46,718 nucleotides of DNA. Source: an uncultured Oxalobacter sp. (lineage in GTDB: Bacteria; Pseudomonadota; Gammaproteobacteria; Burkholderiales; Burkholderiaceae_D). The translations under genes were made by a program, and so were the position numbers. Below, piece by piece: positions 28,981-37,007 of this stretch (positions within the stretch are counted from its first letter, which is position 1; every line of letters begins with the position of its first letter). The DNA is taken from the NCBI GenBank assembly GCA_934401755.1, contig CAKRSU010000016.1:1-46718 (forward strand). Reading direction: 5' to 3'. The notes under the pieces were generated by a model. It was not told where the DNA came from. It worked only from the letters and a program-made list of their open reading frames with translations, and made no database searches.

Positions 28981-29892
28981 TTATTGAAGACCTTTTTGTG
29001 TATATCGTTTGAGTGCTTCGATATAGTGTTTGGCAAAACGGCTAGGGACGATTTTATTATGGGTGATATACCCAATTTCCATGTAATCATCGACTTCAAG
29101 GGGAAGAGAAATGATTTGTTTTCCATTGAATTCGGTATTTAGAATTCCGCTACAAATGGTATAACCGTTTAGGCCAATTAATAAATTAAATAGTGTGGCA
29201 CGGTCCCTTACTTGAATATTTTTACGGCATTCAAGCGTACTTAGAATTTCTTCAGAGAAGTAAAAGGCATTATGTTCTCCCTGTTCGTAAGATAATCGGG
29301 GATAAGGGATCAGATCATCAAGGGTTACGGTTTTTTGTTTTGCTAGTGGATTATTACTGCCGACAAAAACATGAGGTTCTGCAATAAATAGCGTTGTGAA
29401 TGTAAGGTCATTGTCTTTAATATTTTTCTTTAATACGGTTTGATTAAATGGGTTTAGATAAAGGACGCCGACTTCACTTCTAAGGCGAGCAACATCTTCA
29501 ATAATTTCATAAGTTTGGGTTTCTCGTATTCGGAAATCATAAGTGTCTCCTCCTAGTGCTTGAAGCAAATCAACAAAAGCTTCAACGGCAAACGAGTAGT
29601 GTTGCGTGGAGATGCAAAATTGATGCTTATCGGCCCCTTTCCCATGATATCTCTCAGAAATAAGATTAGCTTGTTCAATCACTTGACGAGCATAGCCTAG
29701 GAATTCTTCACCATCTGGAGTGAGGTCAATTCCTTTGTTGGTACGGCTGAAAATAATGATTCCCATTTCTCGCTCGAGTTCTTTAATCGCAGCGGTTAAA
29801 CTGGGCTGGGAAATATAGAGCGTTTTTGCCGCTTCACTAATGGTTCCTTTTGCAGCGACAGTAATAATATATTTCAACTGTTGCAACGTCAT
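28981..29892 (-). CDS. LysR-family transcriptional regulator
   Basis: The 303-residue protein has the LysR winged HTH at the N-terminus (LQQLKYIITVAAKGTISEAAKTLYISQPSLTAAIKELE, about 3-41) and a LysR substrate-binding domain (about 90-295). The target and effector are unknown. It lies 134 bases downstream of metE on the same strand, not divergent from it as metR usually is, so I would not call it MetR. Two large inverted repeats occupy the gap and could be its operator or a structured leader. Confidence 0.92.
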   Translation of the reverse strand: MTLQQLKYIITVAAKGTISEAAKTLYISQPSLTAAIKELEREMGIIIFSRTNKGIDLTPDGEEFLGYARQVIEQANLISERYHGKGADKHQFCISTQHYSFAVEAFVDLLQALGGDTYDFRIRETQTYEIIEDVARLRSEVGVLYLNPFNQTVLKKNIKDNDLTFTTLFIAEPHVFVGSNNPLAKQKTVTLDDLIPYPRLSYEQGEHNAFYFSEEILSTLECRKNIQVRDRATLFNLLIGLNGYTICSGILNTEFNGKQIISLPLEVDDYMEIGYITHNKIVPSRFAKHYIEALKRYTQKGLQ

Positions 29893-29926
29893 ATTGATTG
29901 GTCATCCATGGGATATTTTTTAGAAG

Positions 29927-30010
29927 AAGCCTACCATACCCCTTATTTTACTGTCTGATTCCGTTGTATGGCAGGCTTAGCCCAATCAATGTATTTGATT
30001 GATTGGGCTA
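29927..30010 (-). repeat. Two adjoining inverted repeats between metE and the LysR gene
   Basis: Repeat A is a perfect 13-bp pair (29978-29990 and 29998-30010, TAGCCCAATCAAT and complement) with a 7-base loop. Repeat B pairs 29927-29939 with 29966-29978 (12 of 13, AAGCCTACCATAC against GTATGGCAGGCTT) over 26 bases. They share base 29978. Neither is followed by a clear T run on the minus strand. Read-through control after metE or operator sites for the LysR protein are both possible. Confidence 0.75.
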
Positions 30011-30026
30011 TCAAAAGGATGTCCGA

Positions 30027-32297
30027 TTAGGACAAAGAGGCGCGAATGTGTTTGGCAGCATTCACTAAGTGGGTAAGACTCGCAACAGTTTCTTGATTGC
30101 CTCGCGTTTTCAATCCACAATCTGGATTAACCCAAAGATTTTGTTTAGGAATGTATTTCAACATTTCCTGAATCGCAGCTTCAATCTCTTGAGTGTCAGG
30201 AACTCGTGGTGAGTGAATATCATAAACACCAGGACCAGTTTCTGTTTCAAAGTGATGCGCTTTTAATGCTTTTAAAATACTTAAATTAGAACGAGATGCT
30301 TCAAAAGTAATGACATCTGCATCCATTGCATCAATTTCAGGAATAATATCTTCAAACTCGCTATAGCACATATGAGTATGAATTTGAGTTTCCGGTTTGA
30401 CTTTTGCCGAACATAAACGGAAAGCTTTAATGGCAAAATCCAAATAGTCTTTATGCCAATCAGCGCGCCGTAATGGGAGTTTTTCACGAAGCGCTGCCTC
30501 ATCAATTTGAATGATACGAACGCCATTTTGTTCCAATTCCATGACTTCATCGCGAATGGCTAAACCAATCTGATTCATCATTTCCTGTGTTGAGATATCT
30601 TCACGTGGGAAAGACCAATTTAAAATAGTAACAGGTCCTGTTAACATGCCTTTAACATTTTTGTCGGTTAAAGAATTGGCATAGACAATATAATCTGTCG
30701 TAATTGATTTTTCACGTTTAATATCGCCGAAAATGATAGGAGGTTTTAAGCCACGTGTTCCATAGGATTGAACCCAAGCATTACTGGTGAAGACATAACC
30801 TGTTAAATTTTCACCAAAGAATTCCACCATATCATTTCGTTCAAATTCACCATGAACGAGAACATCTAATCCGATTTCTTCTTGTAATGCGATGCAATCT
30901 TTAATAAAGGATTTCGCATTTTTCCGATATTCTTGTTCGGTAATGTCACCCCGACGGAATTTTGCACGATTACTTTTTACTTCTGCCGTTTGAGGGAAAG
31001 AACCAATGGTCGTCGTTGGTAATAATGGCAGATTCAGTAATTTGTGCTGCAAGGCTTGACGTTCTTTACGTGGCATTTCGCGTGTAAAATCGGCTTCGGT
31101 AAGCGCTGCCGTACGAGCACGAACAGCAGGATCCGTACGTAAAGTACTCTGATGCAAGTTTTTGTTAGCAACAAAAACCGGATCTGCGGTGTAATCAGTT
31201 AGATCGGCTAAACGGCAGATTTCACGTAATTCATCCAGTTTTTCATGAGCAAACGCAAAATGAGACGTAATTTCAGCACTTAATTGCGTTTCATTTTTAA
31301 GTGTGTAAGGCACATGCAATAACGAGCAAGACGTGCTAAGTACAACTTGTGAATTAATGACTTTGAGTTTAGCCAACCGATCCAATACTTTTTCGTAATT
31401 GCTACGCCAAATGTTTTTACCGTTGATTAAGCCAGCAAATAAAATTTTATCGGTTGGAAAGCTATTTTCTGCAATTAATGCAGCAGTTTGTTTTCCTTCA
31501 ACAAAATCTAATCCAATGCCGTCAAAAGGTAAAGCACATAGCTCGTTATAGCAATCTCTAACATCGCCGAAATAAGTTTGCAGCAGAACACGAACTTCTT
31601 TTTTCTCAGCAAGAATAGTCGTATAAAGCTGTTGAAAGAGTGCAATATCGTCAGCGGTTAGATCCATCACCAAATAAGGTTCATCAATTTGTAACCATGC
31701 AACATGATGAGTCTGACAAGCTTTTAGGATGTCAATATAAGCTTTTGTGATGGCATTAACAAAATCACTGACATTTTTTTGTCCGGTGCGAGTAGCCAAT
31801 TTTAAAAAGGTAAAGGGCCCAATAACAACGGGTTTAGTGGAAATACCCAGTCGAGCTGCTTGTTTAAAACCATCGAGAAAAGCATCAGAACGGAGTTTGA
31901 TGTCCATATCATCGTCAAGTTCAGGGACGATGTAATGATAGTTTGTATTGAACCATTTTTTCATTGCGAGTGCTTTGACATCGCCTTGCCGTCCTTGAAA
32001 GCCGCGTGCCATCGCAAAATATGTCCCAATATCATCAATATTGAGCTCTTGATAACGAACTGGAATCGCATTTAGCATATAGGCCGTATCTAACATACCA
32101 TCATAAAGTGAATAGTCGTTAGAGGGAATAAAGGCATTTCCGGCTGCTTGCTGAAGTTTCCATTGATCAGCTCTGAGATTAGAAACGGTATCAAGGAGTG
32201 ATTTGGTATCAATTTCATGGCGGAAATATTTTTCCGTCGCCCATTTTAGTTCTCTATTGATCCCGATTCGGGGAAATCCAACGATCGAATACTGCAT
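30027..32297 (-). CDS. metE: Cobalamin-independent methionine synthase
   Basis: MetE transfers the methyl group of 5-methyl-tetrahydropteroyl-triglutamate to homocysteine. The 756-residue protein matches the family length and has the two-barrel layout: MQYSIVGFPRIGINRELKWA at the start, then the C-terminal catalytic barrel with TTTIGSFPQT, the zinc ligands in IHTHMCYSEF (His and Cys), an acidic ligand in the QIDEAALREKLP area, and Cys in NPDCGLKTRG. No cobalamin riboswitch box is visible upstream. Instead a large hairpin lies 28 bases before the ATG. AAGGAATTGACA gives a Shine-Dalgarno before the start. Confidence 0.96.
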   Translation of the reverse strand: MQYSIVGFPRIGINRELKWATEKYFRHEIDTKSLLDTVSNLRADQWKLQQAAGNAFIPSNDYSLYDGMLDTAYMLNAIPVRYQELNIDDIGTYFAMARGFQGRQGDVKALAMKKWFNTNYHYIVPELDDDMDIKLRSDAFLDGFKQAARLGISTKPVVIGPFTFLKLATRTGQKNVSDFVNAITKAYIDILKACQTHHVAWLQIDEPYLVMDLTADDIALFQQLYTTILAEKKEVRVLLQTYFGDVRDCYNELCALPFDGIGLDFVEGKQTAALIAENSFPTDKILFAGLINGKNIWRSNYEKVLDRLAKLKVINSQVVLSTSCSLLHVPYTLKNETQLSAEITSHFAFAHEKLDELREICRLADLTDYTADPVFVANKNLHQSTLRTDPAVRARTAALTEADFTREMPRKERQALQHKLLNLPLLPTTTIGSFPQTAEVKSNRAKFRRGDITEQEYRKNAKSFIKDCIALQEEIGLDVLVHGEFERNDMVEFFGENLTGYVFTSNAWVQSYGTRGLKPPIIFGDIKREKSITTDYIVYANSLTDKNVKGMLTGPVTILNWSFPREDISTQEMMNQIGLAIRDEVMELEQNGVRIIQIDEAALREKLPLRRADWHKDYLDFAIKAFRLCSAKVKPETQIHTHMCYSEFEDIIPEIDAMDADVITFEASRSNLSILKALKAHHFETETGPGVYDIHSPRVPDTQEIEAAIQEMLKYIPKQNLWVNPDCGLKTRGNQETVASLTHLVNAAKHIRASLS

Positions 32298-32324
32298 TTG
32301 TCAATTCCTTCATTAAGTGAAAGT

Positions 32325-32392
32325 GGCATTCACTATGCATGATTAATGCGGGAATTTGAGCATAGTGAATGCCTGTTGCTTTAAAAGGCAAC
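32325..32392 (-). promoter_or_regulatory. Structured metE leader: 14-bp and 8-bp hairpins
   Basis: GGCATTCACTATGC (32325-32338) and its perfect complement (32360-32373) enclose 21 bases and end 28 bases before the metE ATG. Immediately upstream, 32375-32382 pairs with 32385-32392 (GTTGCTTT against AAGGCAAC). No T run follows, so this is not a standard terminator. A 10-bp palindrome TGTCATGACA lies at 32405-32414. The set looks regulatory; I do not recognise a known riboswitch consensus. Confidence 0.6.
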
Positions 32393-32498
32393 GATTAAAA
32401 TGAGTGTCATGACATGTGAAATAGTGTATGTCTGATAGGTAGGACTGTAAAATACTGATTTCTAGGGGTTTGATATAGCTTTTTACTATGACGGAGCG

Positions 32499-33101
32499 TT
32501 ATTCGGTTTCATCCTGATGAGAGTTTGAATTTGTCGAAGATGTCATTGGATGAGATTGATCATTATTAGGTAATAAATTAACAAGAAAAGAGACAAAAAC
32601 ACCAATTAAAGTATCGAGTATGCGGCAGAAGGCGAAATGTGTTGTGCTTAATTCGCCTCCATGAGTAATAGTAACGCTAAGAAATGCAATGCATGTGATA
32701 TTGGTTAAAGCACTTTTTCTCATAAAATCAAAAACGATATATGCTCCGAGAAATGAATTACGTCGATACCAAGAACGAGGGGGGTTTAGTGAACGTAATC
32801 GTTCTGCAAGTAACATAAGTGGAAAAATACAGGCTGAGATTAAAATATAGCGAATATAAGGAAAATGAAGAAGGTTAAAATATTGCGTTAAAAATTGAAT
32901 GGCCATTCCCGTGAAGCCACCAATAAAAGTGCCAATAATTCGATTAATTCCAACCTGAAATGAGCTTCGTATACCCGATTGCATACAGATGATGGCAGCA
33001 ATTCCAGCGTAAAAAGGAATTCCTGTTCCAATATTGCATAGTTCATAAATCGAACAACAAATCAAGACGGCGAGTGCTGCTTTAAAAAATCTGCTTTCCA
33101 T
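32499..33101 (-). CDS. FUSC / aromatic-acid-exporter-type membrane protein
   Basis: The 200-residue protein is almost entirely hydrophobic with about five or six membrane segments (for example LAVLICCSIYELC, FYAGIAAIICMQSG, RIIGTFIGGFTGMAIQFL, ILISACIFPLMLL and RILDTLIGVFVSFLVNLL). The pattern FYAGIAAIICMQ followed by INRIIGTFIGGFTG and the late R-x-x-D-T-x-I-G-V motif are characteristic of the ArAE/FUSC superfamily N-terminal half. It lacks the cytoplasmic half of larger exporters, so it may act as a homo-oligomer. Substrate is unknown. It lies 202 bases upstream of metE on the same strand. Confidence 0.75.
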   Translation of the reverse strand: MESRFFKAALAVLICCSIYELCNIGTGIPFYAGIAAIICMQSGIRSSFQVGINRIIGTFIGGFTGMAIQFLTQYFNLLHFPYIRYILISACIFPLMLLAERLRSLNPPRSWYRRNSFLGAYIVFDFMRKSALTNITCIAFLSVTITHGGELSTTHFAFCRILDTLIGVFVSFLVNLLPNNDQSHPMTSSTNSNSHQDETE

Positions 33102-33374
33102 ATGAATTGCTATTTAGTGGCATTAACCTAATAGTCTAGTCGTTGTATTAAGGATTTGTTATATGCTTTTTCTGATAATGCTTTCTTGAAAATCGTTGAT
33201 TTTTGGGATGAGTAGAATTATTTAAATCGGTTTAAAAATGAACTGTGAAGGAAACCATACGTTGTTGAGAGATGATTAACTTTCGAAAAGTTGATGACTA
33301 ATAGAACAATGACCTTAATGATTGATGGTAAAAATGTTAGAGGATTAAAGTAATATTTTGTTATTCTTTTTAAT
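33102..33374. other. AT-rich intergenic stretch upstream of the lipoprotein gene
   Basis: No open frame with a ribosome site is visible. A small 8-9-bp hairpin (TTAACTTT-CGA-AAAGTTGA) lies near 33277-33296. Otherwise the stretch is AT-rich and divergently flanked. Confidence 0.6.
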
Positions 33375-33403
33375 TTGAATCTTCTCTATTGGGTGCCTAT
33401 AAT
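33375..33403 (+). promoter_or_regulatory. Near-consensus sigma-70 promoter
   Basis: TTGAAT (33375-33380), exactly 17 bases, then TATAAT (33398-33403). The predicted start is about 33410, inside the left arm of the hairpin at 33404-33435 and 50 bases before the lipoprotein ATG. Confidence 0.7.
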
Positions 33404-33435
33404 AAAAATGCCTATCCGATACGATAGGCATTTTT
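33404..33435 (+). terminator. 13-bp hairpin with T run at the 5' end of the lipoprotein transcript
   Basis: AAAAATGCCTATC (33404-33416) pairs with 33423-33435 over a 6-base loop, and the right arm ends in TTTTTATTATTTT. It has terminator shape, but it starts directly after a strong promoter and 24 bases before the next ATG. It may be a 5' protective stem or an attenuator rather than the end of an upstream transcript. Confidence 0.7.
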
Positions 33436-33459
33436 ATTATTTTGAAGGAATGATAGATA

Positions 33460-33957
33460 ATGAAACGATTGTTTGCAGGAGTAATTTCACTCTTGATGGT
33501 TTGTATGATGTTATCAGGTTGTGATGAAGGAAGTAATACTGCATCGCAAACGCCTGATCAAATATTAAAAACTTATATCGATTCTATTTCACAAGAAAAG
33601 ATGGAAGAAGCTCAAAAGCTTGTTTATGTTCCAGATTTCAAAAACGGAACAGAGGAAGCGCAAGAAAAACAACAGAAAATATTTAATAGCTTTGTGAAAA
33701 TGGCGCTTTATACGACAAAATTCGGGTTTGATAAGGCTGGTGGAATAGAAACGATTTCTACAGGGGAATTGAGTTATTTTAGTCAAGGCCCAGATGGAAA
33801 AGGGATTCAGATAAAACCAGAAGAAGTCAAAGATCAGAGTATTGCTAAAGTCCCATTAACCCTTAAAATGAAAGAAGGGCAATCTCATGATGCGGATGCT
33901 TTTTTAATGAAGACGTCAGAAGGTTGGAAGGTATTGATTCAACCTCCTATGCATTGA
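33460..33957 (+). CDS. Lipoprotein, DUF4878-like
   Basis: The 165-residue protein has a lipoprotein signal (MKRLFAGVISLLMVCMMLSGC) with lipobox LSGC and acylated Cys21. The mature part starts with a serine/threonine-rich linker and the segment TPDQILKTYIDSISQEKMEEAQKLVY, then a beta-strand-rich end finishing EGWKVLIQP. That layout resembles NTF2-like DUF4878 lipoproteins, common in Gram-negative bacteria with no fixed role. AAGGA precedes the ATG. Inner- or outer-membrane sorting is not certain. Confidence 0.75.
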   Translation: MKRLFAGVISLLMVCMMLSGCDEGSNTASQTPDQILKTYIDSISQEKMEEAQKLVYVPDFKNGTEEAQEKQQKIFNSFVKMALYTTKFGFDKAGGIETISTGELSYFSQGPDGKGIQIKPEEVKDQSIAKVPLTLKMKEGQSHDADAFLMKTSEGWKVLIQPPMH

Positions 33958-34049
33958 TATTGAGGGGCATTTTTAGAAGAGAAAGGCTTTTTTAAATGTT
34001 GTAAATGTGTTTTTAATAAGAGGGAAAGCTTTTTTCTTGAAAAAAAAAC

Positions 34050-34058
34050 TGTTAGAAT
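34050..34058 (+). promoter_or_regulatory. Extended -10 promoter candidate for rpsU
   Basis: TGTTAGAAT matches TGnTAGAAT, with a T-rich -35 region (34030-34035). Predicted start near 34065, about 34 bases before the rpsU ATG. Confidence 0.45.
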
Positions 34059-34098
34059 TACATTTTTCCGAAAATTTGGCTTAAACCGTAATACATTC

Positions 34099-34311
34099 AT
34101 GACAACTATCCGCCTTAAAGAAAATGAACCATTCGAAGTGGCAATGCGTCGCTTCAAACGTGCAATTGAAAAGACTGGTCTGCTAACTGAGCTCCGTGCT
34201 CGTGAGTTTTATGAAAAACCAACAGCAGAACGTAAGAGAAAACTGGCTGCCGCTATTAAACGTCACTATAAACGTATTCGTAGTCAGCAGTTGCCGAAAA
34301 AGATGTATTGA
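34099..34311 (+). CDS. rpsU: 30S ribosomal protein S21
   Basis: The 70-residue basic protein matches S21: the N-terminal [21 protein letters not shown] and the arginine/lysine-rich [20 protein letters not shown] tail. S21 helps base-pairing of the 16S rRNA 3' end with the Shine-Dalgarno. It begins the rpsU-yqeY-dnaG-rpoD cluster of macromolecular synthesis, conserved in proteobacteria. Confidence 0.98.
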   Translation: MTTIRLKENEPFEVAMRRFKRAIEKTGLLTELRAREFYEKPTAERKRKLAAAIKRHYKRIRSQQLPKKMY

Positions 34312-34315
34312 TTTT

Positions 34316-34339
34316 TTGTCAATCTTTTTAGATTGACAA
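34316..34339 (+). repeat. 10-bp hairpin directly after rpsU
   Basis: TTGTCAATCT (34316-34325) pairs perfectly with 34330-34339 over a TTTT loop. No T run follows, so it is more likely an RNA stabiliser or processing site than a terminator. Confidence 0.7.
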
Positions 34340-34370
34340 GGCAGCAAAGGTTTAATAGCCTGATTAAGTT

Positions 34371-34399
34371 CCCGCTTCGGCTGTGTCGGAGCGGGTTTT
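34371..34399 (+). terminator. GC-rich terminator-like hairpin between rpsU and yqeY
   Basis: CCCGCTTCG (34371-34379) pairs with CGGAGCGGG (34387-34395), followed by TTTTG. In other proteobacteria a partial terminator lies between rpsU and dnaG, giving excess S21 over primase, which fits this site. Confidence 0.75.
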
Positions 34400-34441
34400 G
34401 CTGTTTGTTGAATTGTTCGATTTAATTCTTGAAAGAAATCT

Positions 34442-34882
34442 ATGAGTCTAAAAGAACAGATTATCGCCGATATGAAAGCAGCGATGCGTGCAAAGGAAAC
34501 AAAACGTTTAGGAACGATTCGGATGTTGACGGCTGCAATGAAGCAAAAAGAAGTTGACGAGAGAATCGAATTAGATGATCAGCAAATTATTGCTATTGTC
34601 GAGAAAATGATTAAACAGCGTAAAGATTCGATTGCACAGTTTATTGAAGGTAATCGTCAAGATTTGGCTGAAAATGAACAGGCAGAAATTAATGTTCTTT
34701 CCGTCTATATGCCTGCTCAATTGACAGAAGCTGAAATTGCAGCGGCTGTAGCAGAAGCGACAAAAGGCGCGACAGGTCCTAAAGATATGGGTAAAGTGAT
34801 GGGGCTATTAAAAGCAAAATTAGCCGGACGTGCCGATATGAGTATTGTATCGAAACTGGTTAAACAAGCTTTAATGAGCTAA
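34442..34882 (+). CDS. GatB/YqeY domain-containing protein
   Basis: The 146-residue protein is a free-standing YqeY domain, the tRNA-binding tail domain of GatB. The pattern SLKEQIIADMKAAMRAKE...RLGTIRMLTAAMKQKEVDER, then IVEKMIKQRKDSIAQF and the C-terminal GPKDMGKVMGLLKAKLAGRADM is characteristic. Its place between rpsU and dnaG is standard. Free YqeY may help tRNA-dependent amidation, but this is not proven. Confidence 0.93.
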   Translation: MSLKEQIIADMKAAMRAKETKRLGTIRMLTAAMKQKEVDERIELDDQQIIAIVEKMIKQRKDSIAQFIEGNRQDLAENEQAEINVLSVYMPAQLTEAEIAAAVAEATKGATGPKDMGKVMGLLKAKLAGRADMSIVSKLVKQALMS

Positions 34883-34947
34883 TTGATCGCTTGAAAGAAA
34901 ATCTATATTTGGATTTTTCTTATTGATATTGTGCTTAGGGTTGGCCT

Positions 34948-36840
34948 GTGATTCCACAGTATTTTATCCAAGATCTATTAACACGAGTTGATATCCTTGA
35001 AATTATAGGGAGTCGAATTCAGCTTAAAAAATCAGGGGCTAATTTTTGGGCATGTTGCCCATTTCATTCTGAAAAAACGCCGAGTTTTTCGGTCAATCCG
35101 GCTAAGCAGTTTTTTCATTGTTTTGGTTGTGGGCGAACAGGGTCTGCTATTTCTTTTTTAATGGAATATAGTGGACTAACTTTTCCTGAAGCGATTGAAG
35201 ATCTTGCGCAGTCTATTGGGTTGACTGTGCCACATGAAGGTTCTTTGATTTCTGGACAGAATCGTGAATCGAAACGACAACGAACGCTTGCGTTGACTGA
35301 AATAATGGAATTGGCCAGTCAATTTTATCGAAAAGAGTTACGAAAATCTGAACCTGCCATTCATTATCTGAAAGAACGAGGACTCACAGGAGAAATTGCT
35401 GCTAAATTTGGATTAGGCTATGCGCCAGACTCATGGACTCCTTTGCATTACTGTTTTGAACAGTACATGGCAAAAGAATTGGTTGATGCTGGATTGGTTA
35501 TTGATAAAAGTAAAGATAATGGTAGCACTCAGAATGGCCGTTATGATCGCTTTCGTCGACGTATTATGTTTCCGATTCGTAATGAACGGGGGCAAGTTAT
35601 TGCATTTGGCGGTAGAGTGCTCAATGATGAAGAGCCTAAATACTTAAATTCTCCTGAAACGTCTTTATTTAGTAAAGGCAGTGAACTTTATGGGCTATTT
35701 GAAGCCCGTCTTGCTATTCGTGAAGCGCAATATGCATTAGTTGTCGAAGGTTATATGGATGTTGTAGCGCTTTCTCAGTTGGGGTTTTCTCAGGTTGTTG
35801 CAACATTAGGGACTGCTTGTACTGAAATGCATGTGCGCAAATTATTTCGATATACCGACAAGATTATTTTTTCTTTTGACGGAGATAATGCGGGGCGTCA
35901 TGCAGCAAAACGGGCGATGGAATCTTCTTTGGGATTGGTAAATGATGAAAAGCAAGTCGCATTTTTGTTTTTGCCATCTGATCATGATCCGGATAGTTTT
36001 ATTCGTTCAAAAGGGACTGAGGCTTTTGCTGAACAAGTCAAGCATGCTGAACCATTATCGGAATTTTTATTGGCTGAGATTTTAGATGAAGCAGATTTAG
36101 AAACCATGGAGGGGTGCGCAAAGGTTTTAAATCGAGCAAAACCATGGTGCAGTGCAATGAGACCTTCGGCATTACGGTTACAAATTATTCATAAGCTTGT
36201 TGAACTGACACATATGCCAATTGATGATGTGTTGGGGATATTAAGGATTTCCCATCAACAAACTAAAGATAGTGGATCGTGGAAATCCTATAAACGTTAT
36301 GCTCAAGAAAAAATATCCGAAAAAGGATATCGCCAAGCTTCTTTAAAGGTTAGGCGTTCTGCGATGCCATCTTTAGATCGTCAAGCATTGAGGATATTAG
36401 TTCGCTATCCGGTTTTAATGCAGTCACTGACTGAAAAAGATATGACCATTATTACGACTGGGGCTACTGATAATGGGAAACTATTTGAGCAGATAAAACA
36501 ACAAATTATCTTATTAGGGACGGGTAATACGGATGTGCAACATGCTGCTCTTATTGAAGCATTGCGTCAGGCGGGGATAAATGTTGAACCTTTAGTCAAA
36601 GAAATTGTTGATGATGAGTTGAGTGAAAAAATGGCTAATGTGCAATTGCAAGGCATTATTCGGCAAATGCAGATCAAGCAAATTACCGTGGAACTTAACG
36701 AGTTAGTGAAAAAAACAGGACTACAAAAAACAGAAGATCAAGAATCTTATCGTCGTTTGCAAAATGAATTAGCGCTATTACAGCAAGCGGCCAAGGCAGA
36801 TAATGAACAAAATTGGTTGGCTCAAGATGAGAATGAGTAA
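34948..36840 (+). CDS. dnaG: DNA primase
   Basis: DnaG makes RNA primers at replication forks. The start is GTG 34948, giving MIPQYFIQDLLTRVDILEI as in homologues. The CHC2 zinc site is Cys37, His40, Cys58 and Cys61. The TOPRIM core has the catalytic Glu in VVEGYMDVV and the acidic SFDGDNAGRHAA motif. The C-terminal third (from about residue 450) is the DnaB-interaction region. The 630-residue length fits. It precedes rpoD by 167 bases, as in the proteobacterial macromolecular-synthesis operon. Confidence 0.97.
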   Translation: MIPQYFIQDLLTRVDILEIIGSRIQLKKSGANFWACCPFHSEKTPSFSVNPAKQFFHCFGCGRTGSAISFLMEYSGLTFPEAIEDLAQSIGLTVPHEGSLISGQNRESKRQRTLALTEIMELASQFYRKELRKSEPAIHYLKERGLTGEIAAKFGLGYAPDSWTPLHYCFEQYMAKELVDAGLVIDKSKDNGSTQNGRYDRFRRRIMFPIRNERGQVIAFGGRVLNDEEPKYLNSPETSLFSKGSELYGLFEARLAIREAQYALVVEGYMDVVALSQLGFSQVVATLGTACTEMHVRKLFRYTDKIIFSFDGDNAGRHAAKRAMESSLGLVNDEKQVAFLFLPSDHDPDSFIRSKGTEAFAEQVKHAEPLSEFLLAEILDEADLETMEGCAKVLNRAKPWCSAMRPSALRLQIIHKLVELTHMPIDDVLGILRISHQQTKDSGSWKSYKRYAQEKISEKGYRQASLKVRRSAMPSLDRQALRILVRYPVLMQSLTEKDMTIITTGATDNGKLFEQIKQQIILLGTGNTDVQHAALIEALRQAGINVEPLVKEIVDDELSEKMANVQLQGIIRQMQIKQITVELNELVKKTGLQKTEDQESYRRLQNELALLQQAAKADNEQNWLAQDENE

Positions 36841-36848
36841 TGGCTATC

Positions 36849-36889
36849 TTGACAAGGAATTCGTTTTTCTATACAGAATATAGTATAAT
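36849..36889 (+). promoter_or_regulatory. Promoter region for rpoD
   Basis: TTGACA at 36849-36854 lies 9 bases past the dnaG stop; TATACA at 36870-36875 follows after 15 bases, and an exact TATAAT at 36884-36889 has a weak -35 (TCGTTT) 17 bases before it. More than one start is possible. A palindrome TAAAAAGCTTTTTA overlaps the second -10. Confidence 0.5.
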
Positions 36890-37007
36890 AAAAAGCTTTT
36901 TATAGTCTCAGTTTTCCTTGTTTTAGCAGAAAGACGAATTTCTCTGTTTGGATAAATGCGAAAACATAAACTTCGCATGGGGATGATTAACATACAGTAA
37001 GGACGAT

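Noticed and set aside
28981..32297. LysR gene as MetR, the methionine regulator
   Set aside because: MetR is usually divergent from metE with a TGAA-N5-TTCA operator; here the gene is downstream on the same strand and I saw no such site.
32298..32500. Cobalamin or SAM riboswitch in the metE leader
   Set aside because: I searched for the B12 box and SAM-type conserved cores by eye and found none; only generic hairpins are visible.
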